Positions 19,546 through 31,450 of a stretch of DNA of 64,000 nt are shown one piece after another. Below the pieces are notes generated by a model. It ran no database searches, was not told where the DNA came from, and saw nothing but the letters and a program-made list of their open reading frames with translations. The stretch is from Triticum aestivum (taxonomy: Eukaryota; Streptophyta; Magnoliopsida; Poales; Poaceae), in the NCBI RefSeq assembly GCF_018294505.1, contig NC_057810.1, positions 707,559,859 to 707,623,858 of the forward strand, written 5' to 3'. Numbering within the stretch: the first letter of the stretch is position 1; each line of letters begins with the position of its first letter. Made by a program: the position numbers and the translations under genes.

Positions 19546-22500
19546 TGTAACGCCCCAGATTCGTTGCGCCAGGTGTCTGCCAGTTATTCGCCGTCGTTGC
19601 CATGTCATTTGCTTGCGTGTTGTATTTGGTCATGTCATCATGTGCATTTCATTTTGCATACGTGTTCGTCTCATGCATCCGAGCATTTTCCCCGTTGTCC
19701 GTTTTGCAATCCAGCGCTCCTATGTCATTCGGCGTCCCCTTCTTGCCTCTCTTCGTGGGTGGGTGTTAAACGTTATCGGAATGGACCGAGGCTTGCTAAG
19801 TGGCCTTGGTATATCACCGGTAGACCGCCTTTCAAGTTTCGTGCCATTTGGAGGTCGTTTGATACTCCAACGATTAACAGGGTAACCGTAAAAGCCCCTC
19901 TCTCTTTGCAGCCCAACACCCTTCCAAAGTGGCCCAAAACTCAGCAAACTCCCCTCCATGCTCTCCGCCGTTCGATCACGATCGCGTGGCCGAAAACCGC
20001 TCCTCATTTGGACTCTCCTAGCTCCCTCTACCTATAAATAGGCCCTCCTCTTCCATTTTCGCGGACGAAACCCTAGCCCCGCTCCCCTCGCGCGCCGGAC
20101 ATGTCCAACCCCGCCGGACATGTCCAGCCTCCACCTCGCTCCGGCCAATCGCGGCCTGCCACGTCACCTCCTCCGCCGCCTCAGCCACTCCCGCGCCGCC
20201 ACGTCACCGCCGCCCGTCCCGCGCGCCGCCGAAGCACGCGAGGCCCATCACCGGCCCTCCCCGGGCCCGTGCCCGAGCGCCGCCGCGCCCGCCAGCCCGG
20301 CTCCCCGCGCCCGCAGGCCCGGTTCCCCGCGCCCCGCCGCCTGGCCCGTCGCCGCCTCGCCGGCGCGCCCGTCCGCCCGGCCGTGCCGGCGCCGCCCCGT
20401 TCCCTGCCGGCGACTGCAGCCGCCGTCCGCCTCCCGGCTCCCGCGGGCGCCGCCCCGCGCCGCCCCGAGCTGGTGCTGCCCCGCGCCTCCCTGCTCCTCG
20501 CCCCGGTGCCGCACCGCCGCCCCCGGCCATCCAGTGCCGCGCCCCTGGCCGCCCCGTGCCTCTTCGGGCCGGATCCGGCGAGATCCGGCCGAGAGCGCCC
20601 CGGATCCGCCTCCCCGGCATCGTCCCCGTCATCTCCGACGAGCTCTCTGGCGAGATCCGCGGCCGCGTTGACTTTTCCCCCGAGGTCCAAATCTCTCAAG
20701 TCCCAGATTTTTGACATTATCATGCCATGTTCATCGCATCGTATCTCTGCATCCGTAGCTCCGTTTCGTGCGTGTAATATGTCAAATTGTTCGTCTCAAC
20801 GAGTACTTCATTTAATTCCATTGCATCATGTTCATTTGAGCTCATCTTGATGACTGAATTATCGTTGCAAGAGTGCTTCATAACGTTGTCTGCTGTGTGT
20901 TAACATAACATGCACTTTTGTCATTTTTGCCATGATTGATGTGTGCGTCCTATGAGGTTGATGTCCACATGTGTTTTGAACTATGCCATGTCTTCTTTAC
21001 AGAGGTGCTTACCATGTATTTTTGTGATCAATGTGGTGACTAGCACAAGCATGCAAACTAGGCATCGTGATGTTGCTGATTTTAGTCCCTGTTCTACTGT
21101 TATTTTGATGCCATGTAAACTTGATGCTACAGAGAGATCCATGCATATTTTGAGATACTTCAGTAAGGATGTTTTGAACATATGATTGTTTTCTATCCAT
21201 TCATGCCCTTGTTTGCAATTATGGAGTAGTCTAGCATGTCATTTATGTGCCCTACTTTTGCTTCAAAATGTTTCCTGGCAGATTGTTTACATGTTATTCA
21301 ATTTTGCCAAGGTTGTTGTAGTTGGTCCTTGCATGCTATGAACTTGTTCTTGCCATGCTTAGCTTCATAAACATGTCTTCTTACTGTTGGTTGCCTTTCC
21401 ATGCCATGTTTTGCTTTGTAGTGAGTTGCACAAGCTCACCAACATGCCTTCATAATTCTGTTTCTGCCATGTTTGAATCTGTATTATAACTTGCTATGTT
21501 TACATGAGTGCCATCATATTTTCTGATCCTTTTTGGCTCATGGTCAGTAAAGGACATTTGATCTATGTATTTAGTAGGTTCATGCCATGCCTTTGTTTGC
21601 CACGATAAGTTGCTGTAACATGTTGTTTGATAGCTCTAAACATTGCAACCTGATGTTATTTTCTGCAAAGTCTGAATCGTTATTACTTGCAATCTTGCCA
21701 TGTGTGTTTGAGGATGTTCTAGTGATTTCTGGAGATAGCTCAGTGTTCATGTTTTGTTATGATTTACCTGTACATCATGCCCATGCCTTTTGTTTTCTTG
21801 TTGAGGTCCTGTAGCATGTTGTTTTGGAGCTTGCAATATGCCTAGTTGCTGTTTTGGACAGCTAGTCCATTAACTTGTATAGTGTGTGTGTGTGTGTTGA
21901 ACCGTTGCTCCGTTTTGAGTGTGCTCTATATGGAACTTGCTTAGAATTGCATGTAGTTTCATATTATCATGTTGCATCCTTGTTTTGGTGTATTTTCTTG
22001 ATGTTTGGGTGCATTTTGCATCAATGCCATGTTTAACTTGTTTTGCTCATATCTTCTAGGTCGTAGCTCCAAATCTAATGAACTTTATATGTAACTTGAC
22101 TAGAATCTCGTGTAGATCATCTTGGTGCATTTTAACTTGCTGGTTAACATCTTGAATATAAGGTTTATTCAGATCTGGACCAATTTCGAAATTTGCATAT
22201 GAGGACTTACCGGAATTGTTATATGTTGTTCCCGGCCTCATTTAAACTTGCCTTGATGTGTTGCTCTTGTTTGCATCATCTCTTGCCATGAGTAGCCTCA
22301 TCTAGATTTTTCATGCATCATGCTTGGTTGTGCATCATGTCTTTTCTATGTGTGGTGTGTTTACCATGTTGTGTGTTTCTTCTCGATAGTTCCTGTTTCG
22401 TTGCGATCGTGAGGATTCGTTCGTCTACGCTTGGTTCGGCTTCATCCGTTCATCTTCTTCATGGACTCGTTCTTCTTCCTTGCGGGATTTCAGGCAAGAT

Positions 22501-24094
22501 GACCGCTACCCTGGATCTCACTACTATCATTGCTATGCTAGTTGCTTCGTTCTATCGCTATGCTGCGTTACCTATCTTTTGCTCATCAAGCCTCCCAAAT
22601 TGCCATGAACCTCTAACCTTTGACACCTTTCCTATGCAAACCATTGTTTCGCTATGTTACCGCTTTGCTCAGCCCCTCTTATAGAGTTGCTAGTTGCAGG
22701 TGAAGTTGAAGATTGCTCCATGGTGGACAGGATTTTGGTTGGGATATCACAATATCTCTTATATTATTAATGCATCTATATACTTGGTAAAGGGTGGAAG
22801 ACTTGGCCTTTTGCCTGGTGTTTTGTTCCACCCTTGACGCCCTAGTTTCCATCATACCGGTGTTATGTTCCCGGATTTTACGTTCCTTATGCGGTTGGGT
22901 GATTTATGGGACCCCCTTGATAGTTCGCTTTGAATAAAACTCCTCCAGCAAGGCCCAACATTGGTTTTACCATTTGCCTCACCACCACCTACTTTTCCCT
23001 TGGGAGTCGCTCTCTCGAGGGTCATCTTTATTATAGCCCCCCCTCGGGCCAGTGCTTGTCTAAGTGTTGGTCCGAACCAGAGCCACTTGCAGCGCCACCT
23101 CGGGGAAACTCGAGGTCTGGTTTTAGTTGTACGTAGTGTTCATCCGGTGTTGCCCTGAGAACGAGATATGTGCAGCTCCTGTCGGGATTGTCGGCGCATC
23201 GGGCGGTCTTGCTGGTCTTGTTTTACCATTGTCGAAATATCTTGTAAACCGGGATTCCGAGTCTGATCGGGTCTTGTTGGGAGAAGGTATATCCTTCGTT
23301 GATCGCGAGAGCTTATCATGGGCTAAGTTGGGACACCCCTGCAGGGTATAATCTTACGAAAGCCGTGCCTGCGGTTATAGGCAGATGGGAATTTGTTAAT
23401 GTCCGGTTGTAGATAACTTGACACCAGATTCGAATTAAAACGCATCAACCGCGTGTGTAGCCGTGATGGTCTCTTCTCGGCGGAGTCCGGGAAGTGAACA
23501 CGGTCTTTGGGTTATGTTTGACGTAAGTAGGAGTTCAGGATCACTTCTTGATCATTGCTAGTTCACGACCGTTCCTTTTGCTCTCTTCTCGCTCTTATTT
23601 GCGTATGTTAGCCACCATATATGCTTAGTCGCTGCTGCAGCCTCACCACTTTACCACTTCCTTTCCCTCTAAGCTTTGCTAGTCTTGATACCCATGGTAA
23701 TGGGATTGCTGAGTCCTCGTGGCTCACAGATTACTACAACAACAGTTTCAGGTACAGGTTATGCGATGGCCATGACGCGAGAGCGATGCTTGCTTGCGTT
23801 GAGTTCTTCTTCTGCTTCTTCTCCAATCAGGGGATAGGTTCCAGGTCGGCAGCCTGGGCTAGCAGGGTGGATGTTGTTTGAGTTTCTGTCTGTGTTTCAT
23901 CCGTAGTCAGATGATGCTCTTATGTATTGTGATGTTGTATTCATGTGGCATGGTTTGCCTCTTGTATGTATCCCCATCTATTATGTAATGTTGATGTAAT
24001 GATATCCACCTTGCAAAAGCGTTTCAATATGCGGGTCTATCCTTGGTGGGACCTTCGAGTTCCTTTTGGATAGGGTCGCATGTTGGGCATGACA
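19546..24094 (+). mobile_element. Element G: 4.55-kb solo-LTR-like insertion, LARD type
   Basis: Begins TGTAACGCCCC and ends GGGCATGACA, so its ends are TG...CA. It is flanked by TACTC at 19541-19545 and 24095-24099. Its first and last 200 bases are not copies of one another, so it is not a small complete LTR element. A 4.5-kb single LTR fits the large-LTR derivatives of Triticeae (Sukkula/Erika-like, family name uncertain). A TATA box (TATAAATA, 20033-20040) followed by CGAAACCCTAGCC and a GC-rich leader (20090-20660) fits an LTR promoter. 20700-23500 is T/G-rich with CATGCC/GCCATG repetition and no coding signal. Long ORFs in 20101-20850 on both strands are composition artefacts. Confidence 0.7.
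20033..20040 (+). promoter_or_regulatory. TATA box inside element G
   Basis: TATAAATA is followed 20-60 bases later by a pyrimidine-rich, AACCCTAGCC-containing leader typical of grass 5' UTRs. It is placed about 490 bases into the LTR, as expected for the U3/R border. Confidence 0.5.
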
Positions 24095-24625
24095 TACTCA
24101 CTCCCTGCGGTGAGCATCATGAAATTGGTGATGGAGGAAGGTTGATGATGACGACGGTGTCAAATCCCCCTCTCCGGAGCCCCAAACTGACTTTAGGTTA
24201 GCTCGTCCGATGAAGAACAGGAGGTGGCGGCGGCTCCGTATCGTAAAATGGGATGATACCTTCTCTCTGATTTTTTCCTTGGGGAATAGGTACTTATAGA
24301 ATTGGAGTTATGGTTGCTGGAGCTGCTAGGGGCCCAGAAGCCTACTAGGCGCGCCCCGGGGGGGGTGGGCGCGCCCCCTGGGCTTGTGGCGCCCTGGTGG
24401 CCCCCCTCTATTATTTCTCTTCGCCGGTAGTTTTTATATATTCTGAAATAATTCTCCATAAATTTTCAGCTCAATCTGAGAACTTTCATTTCTGCACAAA
24501 AACAACACAATGACAATTCTGCTGAAAACAACATTATTTCGGGTTAGTTACATTCAAATCATGCAAATTATAGTACAAAACAAGAGCAAAGTTTTTTGAA
24601 AGGTAGATACGTTTGGGACGTATCA

Positions 24626-24652
24626 ACTGCCCAAGCTTAACTCATTGCTTGT
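24626..24652 (-). other. PPT remnant of element A and target duplication of B
   Basis: On the minus strand GTTAAGCTTGGGCAGT abuts the 3' LTR of A and serves as its polypurine tract. 24648-24652 (CTTGT) is the left target duplication of element B, repeated at 40573-40577. Confidence 0.7.
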
Positions 24653-26225
24653 TGCTACCTCTTGAGCATTGCGTTGGTTTCCCCTTACAGAGGAAAGGGT
24701 GATGCAGCAAAGTAGCATAAGTATTTCGCTCAGTTTTTGAGAACCAAGGTATCAATCCAGTAGGAGGCTCCACAGAAGTCCCTCGTACCTACACAAACAA
24801 ACAACAACCTCGCAACCAACGCGATAAAGGGGTTGTCGATCCCTTCACGGTAACTTGCGAAAGTGAGATCTGATAGAGATAATAAGATAAGATAAATATT
24901 TTTGGTATTTTTATGATATAGATTGGGAAGTAAAAGATGCAAATAAAAGTAGATGGGAAACTTATATGATAAAAGATAGACCCGGGGGCCATAGGTTTCA
25001 CTAGTGGCTTCTCTCAAGATAGCATAAGTATTACGGTGGGTGAACAAATTACTGTCGAGCAATTGATAGAAAAGTGAATAGTTATGAGATTATCTAGGCA
25101 TGATCATGTATATAGGCATCACGTCCGTGACAAGTAGACCGAAACGATTCTGCATCTACTACTATTACTCCACAAATCGACCGACTCCTGCCTGCATCTA
25201 GAGTATTAAGTTCATGAAGAACAGAGTAACACATTAAGAAAGATGACATGATGTAGAGGGATAAACTCATGCAATATAAACCCCATCTTTTTATCCTCGA
25301 TGGCAACAATACAATACGTGCCTTGCTGCCCCTGCTGTCACTGGGAAAGGACACCGCAAGATTGAACCGAAAGCTAAGCGCTTCTCCTATTGCAAGAAAG
25401 ATCAATCTAGTAGGCCAAACCAAACTGATAATTCGAAGAGACTTGCAAAGATAACCAATCACACATAAAACAATTCAGAAAAGATTCAATTATTTCTCAT
25501 AGATAAACTTGATCATAAACCCACAATTCATCGGATCTCGACAAACACACCGCAAAAAGAGTTACATCAAATAGGTCTCCAAGAAGATCGAGGAGAACTT
25601 TGTATTGAGATTCAGAGAGAGAGAGAGAAGAAGCCATCTAGATAATAACTATGGACCCGAAGGTCTGTGGTAAACTACTCACAACTCATCGGAGAGGCCT
25701 TGGAGCTGATGTACAGGCCCTCCGTGGTCGATTCCCCCTCCGGCGGAGCGCCGACGAAGGCTCCAAGATGGGATCTCGCGAATACAAAAGGTTGCGGCGG
25801 TGGAAATAGTTTTTTGTGGTGCTCCTGGATGTTTTCAGGGTACATGGATATATATAGGAGGAAGAAGTAGGTCGGTTGAGCCACGAGGGGCCCATGAGGG
25901 TGGGGCGTGCCCACCCCCTTAGGGCGCGCCGGGCACCCTTGTGGCTGCCTCGTTTGTTGCTTGACGTCCATTCCAATTCTCCTAGATTGCGTTTGTTCCA
26001 AAAAGATCGCTCCCAAAGGTTTCATTTCATTTGGACTCCGTTTGATATTCCTTTTGTTCGGAACACTGAAATAGGCAAAAACACAACAATTCAGGCTGGG
26101 CCTCCGGTTAGTAGGTTAGTCCCAAAAATGATATAAAAGTGTAAAGTAAAGCCCATAAACATCCAAAACAGGTAATATAATAGCATGGAACAATCAAAAA
26201 TTATAGATATGTTGGAGACGTACCA
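24653..26225 (-). repeat. 3' LTR of element B
   Basis: 1573 bases, aligning along its length to 30367-31445 plus 40075-40572. It starts TGCTACCTCTTGAGCA on the plus strand. Its outer end reads GGAGACGTACCA where the other copy has GGAGACGTATCA, a point change in the terminal motif. The short ORFs here are LTR sequence, not genes. Confidence 0.9.
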
Positions 26226-29110
26226 AGCATCCCCAAGCTTAATTCCCGCTCGTCCTCGAGTAGGTAAATGATAAAAACAGAATTTTTGATGTGGAATGCT
26301 ACCTAGCATAATTCCCAATGTAATTTTCTTTATTGTGGCATGAATGTTCAGATCCAAATGATTCAAAATAAAAGTTTATATTGACATAAGAAATAGTAAT
26401 ACTTCAAGCATACTAACAAAGCAATCATGTCTTCTCAAAATATCATGGCTAAAGAAAGTTCATCCCTACAAAATCATATAGTTAGGTTATGCTTCATTTT
26501 CATCACACAAAATACTCCCATCAAGAACAACCCCGGTTTCAGCCAAGCAATTGGTTCATACTTTTTAACGCGCTTCAACCCTTTTCAACTCTCACACAAT
26601 ACATGAGCGTGAGCCATGGATATAGCACTATGGGTGGAATAGAATATGATGATGGAGGTTGTGTGGAGAAGACAAAAAAGGAGAAAGTCTCACATTGACG
26701 AGGCTAATCAACGGGCTATGGAGATGCCCATCAATTGATGTCAACATGAGGAGTAGGGATTGCCATGCAATGGATGCACTAGAGCTATAAATGTATGAAA
26801 GCTCAACAAAGAAACTAAGTGAGTGTGCATCCAACTTGCTTGCTTCCCACTAGTATATGAAAGTGACAACATAAGACACTCTCTATATGAAGAACATGGT
26901 GCTACTTTGAAGCACAAGTGTGGAAAAGGATAGTAACATTGTCCCCTTTTTTATTTTATTTTTTGGGCCTTTCTTTTTTTGGCCTTTCTTTTTTTTCTTT
27001 TTTTTCTTTGGCCTTTTTTGGCCTTTCTCTCTTTTTTATAAGGGACAATGCTCTAATAATGATGATCATCACACTTCTATTTATTTACAACTCATAAATT
27101 ACAACTCAAAACTAGAACAAGATATGACTCTATATGAATGCCTCCGGCGGTGTACCGGGATGGGCGATGAATGAATAGTGACATGTATGAAAAATTATGC
27201 ATGGTGGCTTTTCCACAAATACGATGTCAACTACATGATCATGCAAGGCAATATGACAATGATGATGCGTGTCATGATAAACGGAACGGTGGAAAGTTGC
27301 ATGGCAATATATCTCGGAATGGCTATGGAAATGCCATAATAGGTAGGTATGGTGGCTGTTTTGAGGAAGATATAAGGAGGTTTATGTGTGATAGAGCGTA
27401 TCATATCACGGGGTTTGGATGCACCGCCGAAGTTTGCACCAACTCTCAAGGTGAGAAAGGGCAATGCACAGTACCGAAGAGGCTAGCAATGATGGAAAGG
27501 TAAAAGTGCGTATAATCCATGGACTCACAATAGTCATAAAGAACACATATACTTATTGCAAAAGTTTTATTAGCCCTCGAAGCAAAGTACTACTACGCAT
27601 GCTCCTAGGGGGGAGGTTGGTAGGAGTTAACCATCGCTCGCCCCCGACCTCCACACAAGGGAAGGCAATCAAAAGAGCACTCCATGCAATAAATTTGTTA
27701 CACAACTTTTACCATACGTGCATGCTTCGGGACTTGCCAACCTCAACACAAGAATTCTTTAAATTCACAATTACCCAACTAGCATGACTCTAATATCACC
27801 ACCTCTATATCTCAAAACAATTATCAAGCATCAAATTGATCATAGCATCCAATTCACTTCCTATGATAGTTTTTATTATACCCAACTTGGATGCCCATCA
27901 TTCTAGGACCAATTTATAACCATAGAAAATACCATGATGTTCTAAAAGACTCTCAAAATAATATAAGTGAAGCATGAGAGATCAATAATTTCTGCAAAAT
28001 CAAGCCACCGCCGTGCTCTAAAAAGTATAAGTGAAGCACATAGAGCAAAACTATCTAGCTCAAAAGATATAAGTGAAGCACATAGAGTATTCTAATAAAT
28101 TCCAAATCATGTGAGTCTCTACCAAAAGGTGTGTACAGCAATGATGATTGTGGTAAATTAAAAAGCAAAGACTCACATCATACAATACGCTGCAAGCAAA
28201 ACACATATCATGTGGTGAATAAAAATATAGCTCCAAGTAAAGTTATCGATAAACGAAGACGAAAGAGGGGATGCCTTCCGGGGCATCCCCAAGCTTAGGC
28301 TTTTGGTTGTCCTTGGATTATCTTGGGGTTCCATGGGAATCCCCAAGCTTAGGCTCTTGCCACTCCTTATTCCATAGTCCATCAAATCTTTACCCAAAAC
28401 TTGAAAACTTCACAACAAAAAACTCAACAGGAAATCTCATGAGCTCCGTTTGTGCAAGAAAGAAAAACCACCACATAAGGTACTGTAATGAACTGATTAT
28501 TTATTTATATTGGTGTTAAACCTACTTTATCCCAAGTTCTCTATGGTTCATACCCCCCGATACTAGTCATACATGCATCAAAATAAGCAAACAACACACG
28601 AAAAACAGAATCTGTCAAAAATAGAACAGTTTGTAGCAATCTGTAACTTTCAAATACTTCTGGAACCCTAAAAATCCTACCAAAATAGGAAGTCCTGGGA
28701 AATTTTTCTATTGATCTACTGCAAAAATAATTAACGCAAAAGCACGTTTCTGTGATTTATTAAAATTATTCTCGTGCGCGCAAAAGTTTCTGTTTTTCAG
28801 CAAAATCAAATTAACTATCACCGTAGGTTATCCTATAGGTTCTACTTGGCACAAACACTAAATAGAACATAAAACCACATCTAAACAGAAGCTAGATGAA
28901 ATATTTATTACTAAACAGAAGCAAAAAGCAAGGAACTAAAATAAAACTGGGTTGCCTCCCAACAAGCGCTATCGTTTAACGCCCCTAGCTAGGCATGAAA
29001 GCGAGAATAGAATGAGGTATTGCCATCTTTGGTATTCAAATCATAAGTAGCTCGCATAATAGATTCATAAGGTAATTTGACTTTCTTTCTAGGGAAGTGT
29101 TCCATGCCTT
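26226..29110 (-). other. Non-coding 3' internal region of element B
   Basis: No gag/pol domain on either strand. It contains repeated PPT-like blocks (the plus strand reads GCATCCCCAAGCTTAGG around 28281 and CCCCAAGCTTAGGC at 28342), TATAAGTGAAGCAC repeats at 27960-28090, a T-rich run at 26940-27020 and GGTTGCCTCCCAACAAGCGC near 28950. The block is related to the internal part of element F (58690-60450) in the opposite orientation. Confidence 0.6.
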
Positions 29111-29113
29111 TCC

Positions 29114-29424
29114 TTAATGGAAATTGGAATCTAATATCCCTTCCTTCATATCAATAATTGCACCAATCATTCTAAGGAAAGGTCTACCAAGAATAATAGG
29201 ACATGAAAGATTGCAATCTATATCAATAACAATGAAATCTACGGGCACATAATTCCTATTTGCAATAAAAAGAACATCATTGATCCTTCCCATAGGTTTC
29301 TTAATGGTGGAATCCGCAAGGTGCAAGTTTAAAGAGCAATCATCAAGTTCATGGAAACCTAGCACATCACATAAATTTTTGGGAATCTAGAAACACTAGC
29401 ACCCACATCACACAAAGCATAGCA
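29114..29424 (-). pseudogene. Retropepsin fragment of element B
   Basis: On the minus strand the sequence after the gag-like stop reads ALCDVGASVS (active-site D-V-G, a known variant in this element group). After a frame change it continues with LGFHELDDCSLNLHLADST to CPIILGRPFLRMIGAIIDMK, the second conserved stretch of the aspartic protease. The stop and frame change make it inactive. No RT follows. Confidence 0.65.
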
Positions 29425-30264
29425 TTAATGATCTTTAATTTTAATTTTAATAGTAGGTTCCCACTCATCATAAAGTTTTCTATGTATAGAAACTTCCAAT
29501 TCAAGTTTTTCTTCATAAGATTGAATCAAGGTATCAACAATATATTTGGTAAAAGCTTTATTTTGACTATAAGCATGAGGAGAATTCAACATGGATTGCA
29601 ACAAGGAAATACAATCTATTAAAGAACAATTATCATAATTAAATTCCTTGAAATCCATAATAGTGGGTTCAATGCTATGTAAAGTTTTGACCTCTCCAAT
29701 CCCACTTTTACCAAATTTAGCATCAAGATCTAAAAACTCCGAATCATTGGGACGCCTGTTAACTAAAGTTAACTCATCTCCAGTCCCATCATTATCAAGA
29801 TTCATATTGCAAAACAAAGATTTAATAGGGGACACATCAATAACCTTTAGATCTTCATCATTATTTTCCCCTAACCCTTCTGGTTTGGCAGCTATCTTAT
29901 TAACTAAGGTGGCTTGCTTATCAGAAATTTGGGCTATAGATTTTTCAAGACGAGCAATCTGATAATTCAAACCATAAAATTCTTTAGACATATCATCGAG
30001 CTCTTTATTCATGTACTCCATAAAGCTTTTTTGTTCTTTAAGCTCTTTTCGAAAGAAACTATTGTGCTCAAATTGTAAAGTCATAAAGCTTCTAATGTTT
30101 AATTCAATCTCTTCCAACCTTTTAAGGTGAAGATCAACGTTCTTAGGCAAAACCATAAGGGCAAACAGGCACACAAGAGTCAAGCGAAAGATAGGAGGCG
30201 AACGGGAAAGAGAGGGAGAATAAAATGGCAAGGGTGAAGTGGGGGAGAGGAAAATGAGAGGCAA
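29425..30264 (-). CDS. Gag-like coiled-coil ORF of element B
   Basis: 279 codons; the likely true start is the Met of MVLPKNVDLHLKRLEEIELN, about 36 residues in. The N-terminal 110 residues are heptad-like (LNYQIARLEKSIAQISDKQA), predicting a coiled coil. The C-terminal half is acidic and ends in a K/I-rich tail (KIKIKDH). There is no zinc knuckle. It directly precedes the protease fragment, the gag position in this group. It lacks the standard retrotransposon gag core, so its capsid role is inferred from position only. Confidence 0.55.
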   Translation of the reverse strand: MPLIFLSPTSPLPFYSPSLSRSPPIFRLTLVCLFALMVLPKNVDLHLKRLEEIELNIRSFMTLQFEHNSFFRKELKEQKSFMEYMNKELDDMSKEFYGLNYQIARLEKSIAQISDKQATLVNKIAAKPEGLGENNDEDLKVIDVSPIKSLFCNMNLDNDGTGDELTLVNRRPNDSEFLDLDAKFGKSGIGEVKTLHSIEPTIMDFKEFNYDNCSLIDCISLLQSMLNSPHAYSQNKAFTKYIVDTLIQSYEEKLELEVSIHRKLYDEWEPTIKIKIKDH

Positions 30265-30337
30265 ATGGCAAATAATGTAATGCGAGGGAGATGCATTTGT
30301 GATGGGTACTTGGTATGTCTTGACTTGAGCGAAGACC

Positions 30338-30355
30338 TCCCCGACAACGGCGCCA
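30338..30355 (-). other. Primer-binding site of element B (tRNA-Asp type)
   Basis: The minus strand reads TGGCGCCGTTGTCGGGGA, complementary to the 3' end of plant tRNA-Asp apart from one base. It starts 12 bases from the LTR boundary at 30367. Confidence 0.8.
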
Positions 30356-31450
30356 GAAATCCTTCTTGCTACCTCTTGAGCACTGCGTTGGTTTTCCCTT
30401 GAAGAGGAAAGGGTGATGCAGCAAAGTAGCGTAAGTATTTCCCTCAGTTTTTGAGAACCAAGGTATCAATCCAGTAGGAGGCTCCATAGAAGTCCCTCGT
30501 ACCTACACAAACAAACAAGAACCTCGCAACCAACGCGATAAAGGGGTTGTCAATCCCTTCACGGTAACTTGCGAAACTGAGATCTGATAGAGATAATAAG
30601 ATAAGATAAATATTTTTGGTATTTTTATGATATAGATTGGAAAGTAAAAGATGCAAATAAAAGTAGATGGGAAACTTATATGATAAAAGATCGACCCGGG
30701 GGCTATAGCTTTCACTAGTGGCTTCTCTCAAGATAGCATAAGTATTACGGTGGGTGAACAAATTATTGTCGAGCAATTGATAGAAAAGTGCATAGTTATG
30801 AGATTATCTAGGCATGATCATGTATATAGGCATCACGTCCGTGACAAGTAGACCGAAATGATTCTGCATCTACTACTATTACTCCACAAATCGACCGACT
30901 CCTACCTGCATCTAGAGTATTAAGTTCATGAAGAACAGAGTAACGCATTAAGAAAGATGACATGACGTAGAGGGATAAACTCATGCAATATAAAACCCAT
31001 CTTTTTATCCTTGATGGCAACAATAAAATACGTGCCTTGCTGCCCTTGCTGTCACTGGGAAAGGACACCGCAAGATTGAACCGAAAGCTAAGCGCTTCTC
31101 CTATTGCAAGAAAGATCAATCTAGTAGGCCAAACCAAACTGATAATTCAAAGAGACTTGCAAAGATAACCAATCACACATAAAAGAATTCAGAGAAGATT
31201 CAATTATTTCTCATAGATAAACTTGATCATAAACCCACAATTCATCGGATCTCGACAAACACACCGCAAAAAGAGTTACATCTAATAGATCTCTAAGAAG
31301 ATCGAGGAGAACTTTGTATTGAGATTTAGAGAGAGAGAGAGAGAGGAAGCCATCTAGCTAATAACTATGGACCCGAAGGTCCGTGGTAAACTACTCACAA
31401 CTCATCGGAGAGGCCTTGGAGATGATGTAGAGGCCCTCCGTGGTCGATTC

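Larger units (their letters stand above)
18661..24625 (-). repeat. 3' LTR of element A, split by G
   Basis: LTR pieces are 18661-19545 and 24100-24625, about 1.41 kb once the insertion and one target copy are removed. It starts TGATAACCCACAAGTA on the plus strand and ends GGGACGTATCA. The left piece matches 56080-56339 and 63388-63603 of the 5' LTR, including AGCAAAGATCAATATATGAA and CATCTTTTGTCCTACCCTCC. Confidence 0.85.

Noticed and set aside
20101..20850. Long plus-strand ORF (249 codons) rich in Pro, Arg and Ala
   Set aside because: It lies in the GC-rich leader of element G. Several other frames on both strands are equally open and no domain is visible.
24730..25462. Minus-strand ORFs of 110 and 122 codons
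   Set aside because: They recur at 30444-31137 because both lie in the two LTRs of element B.
26920..27174. ORF with a Phe-rich stretch resembling a membrane segment
   Set aside because: It results from a T-rich simple-sequence run inside the non-coding part of element B.
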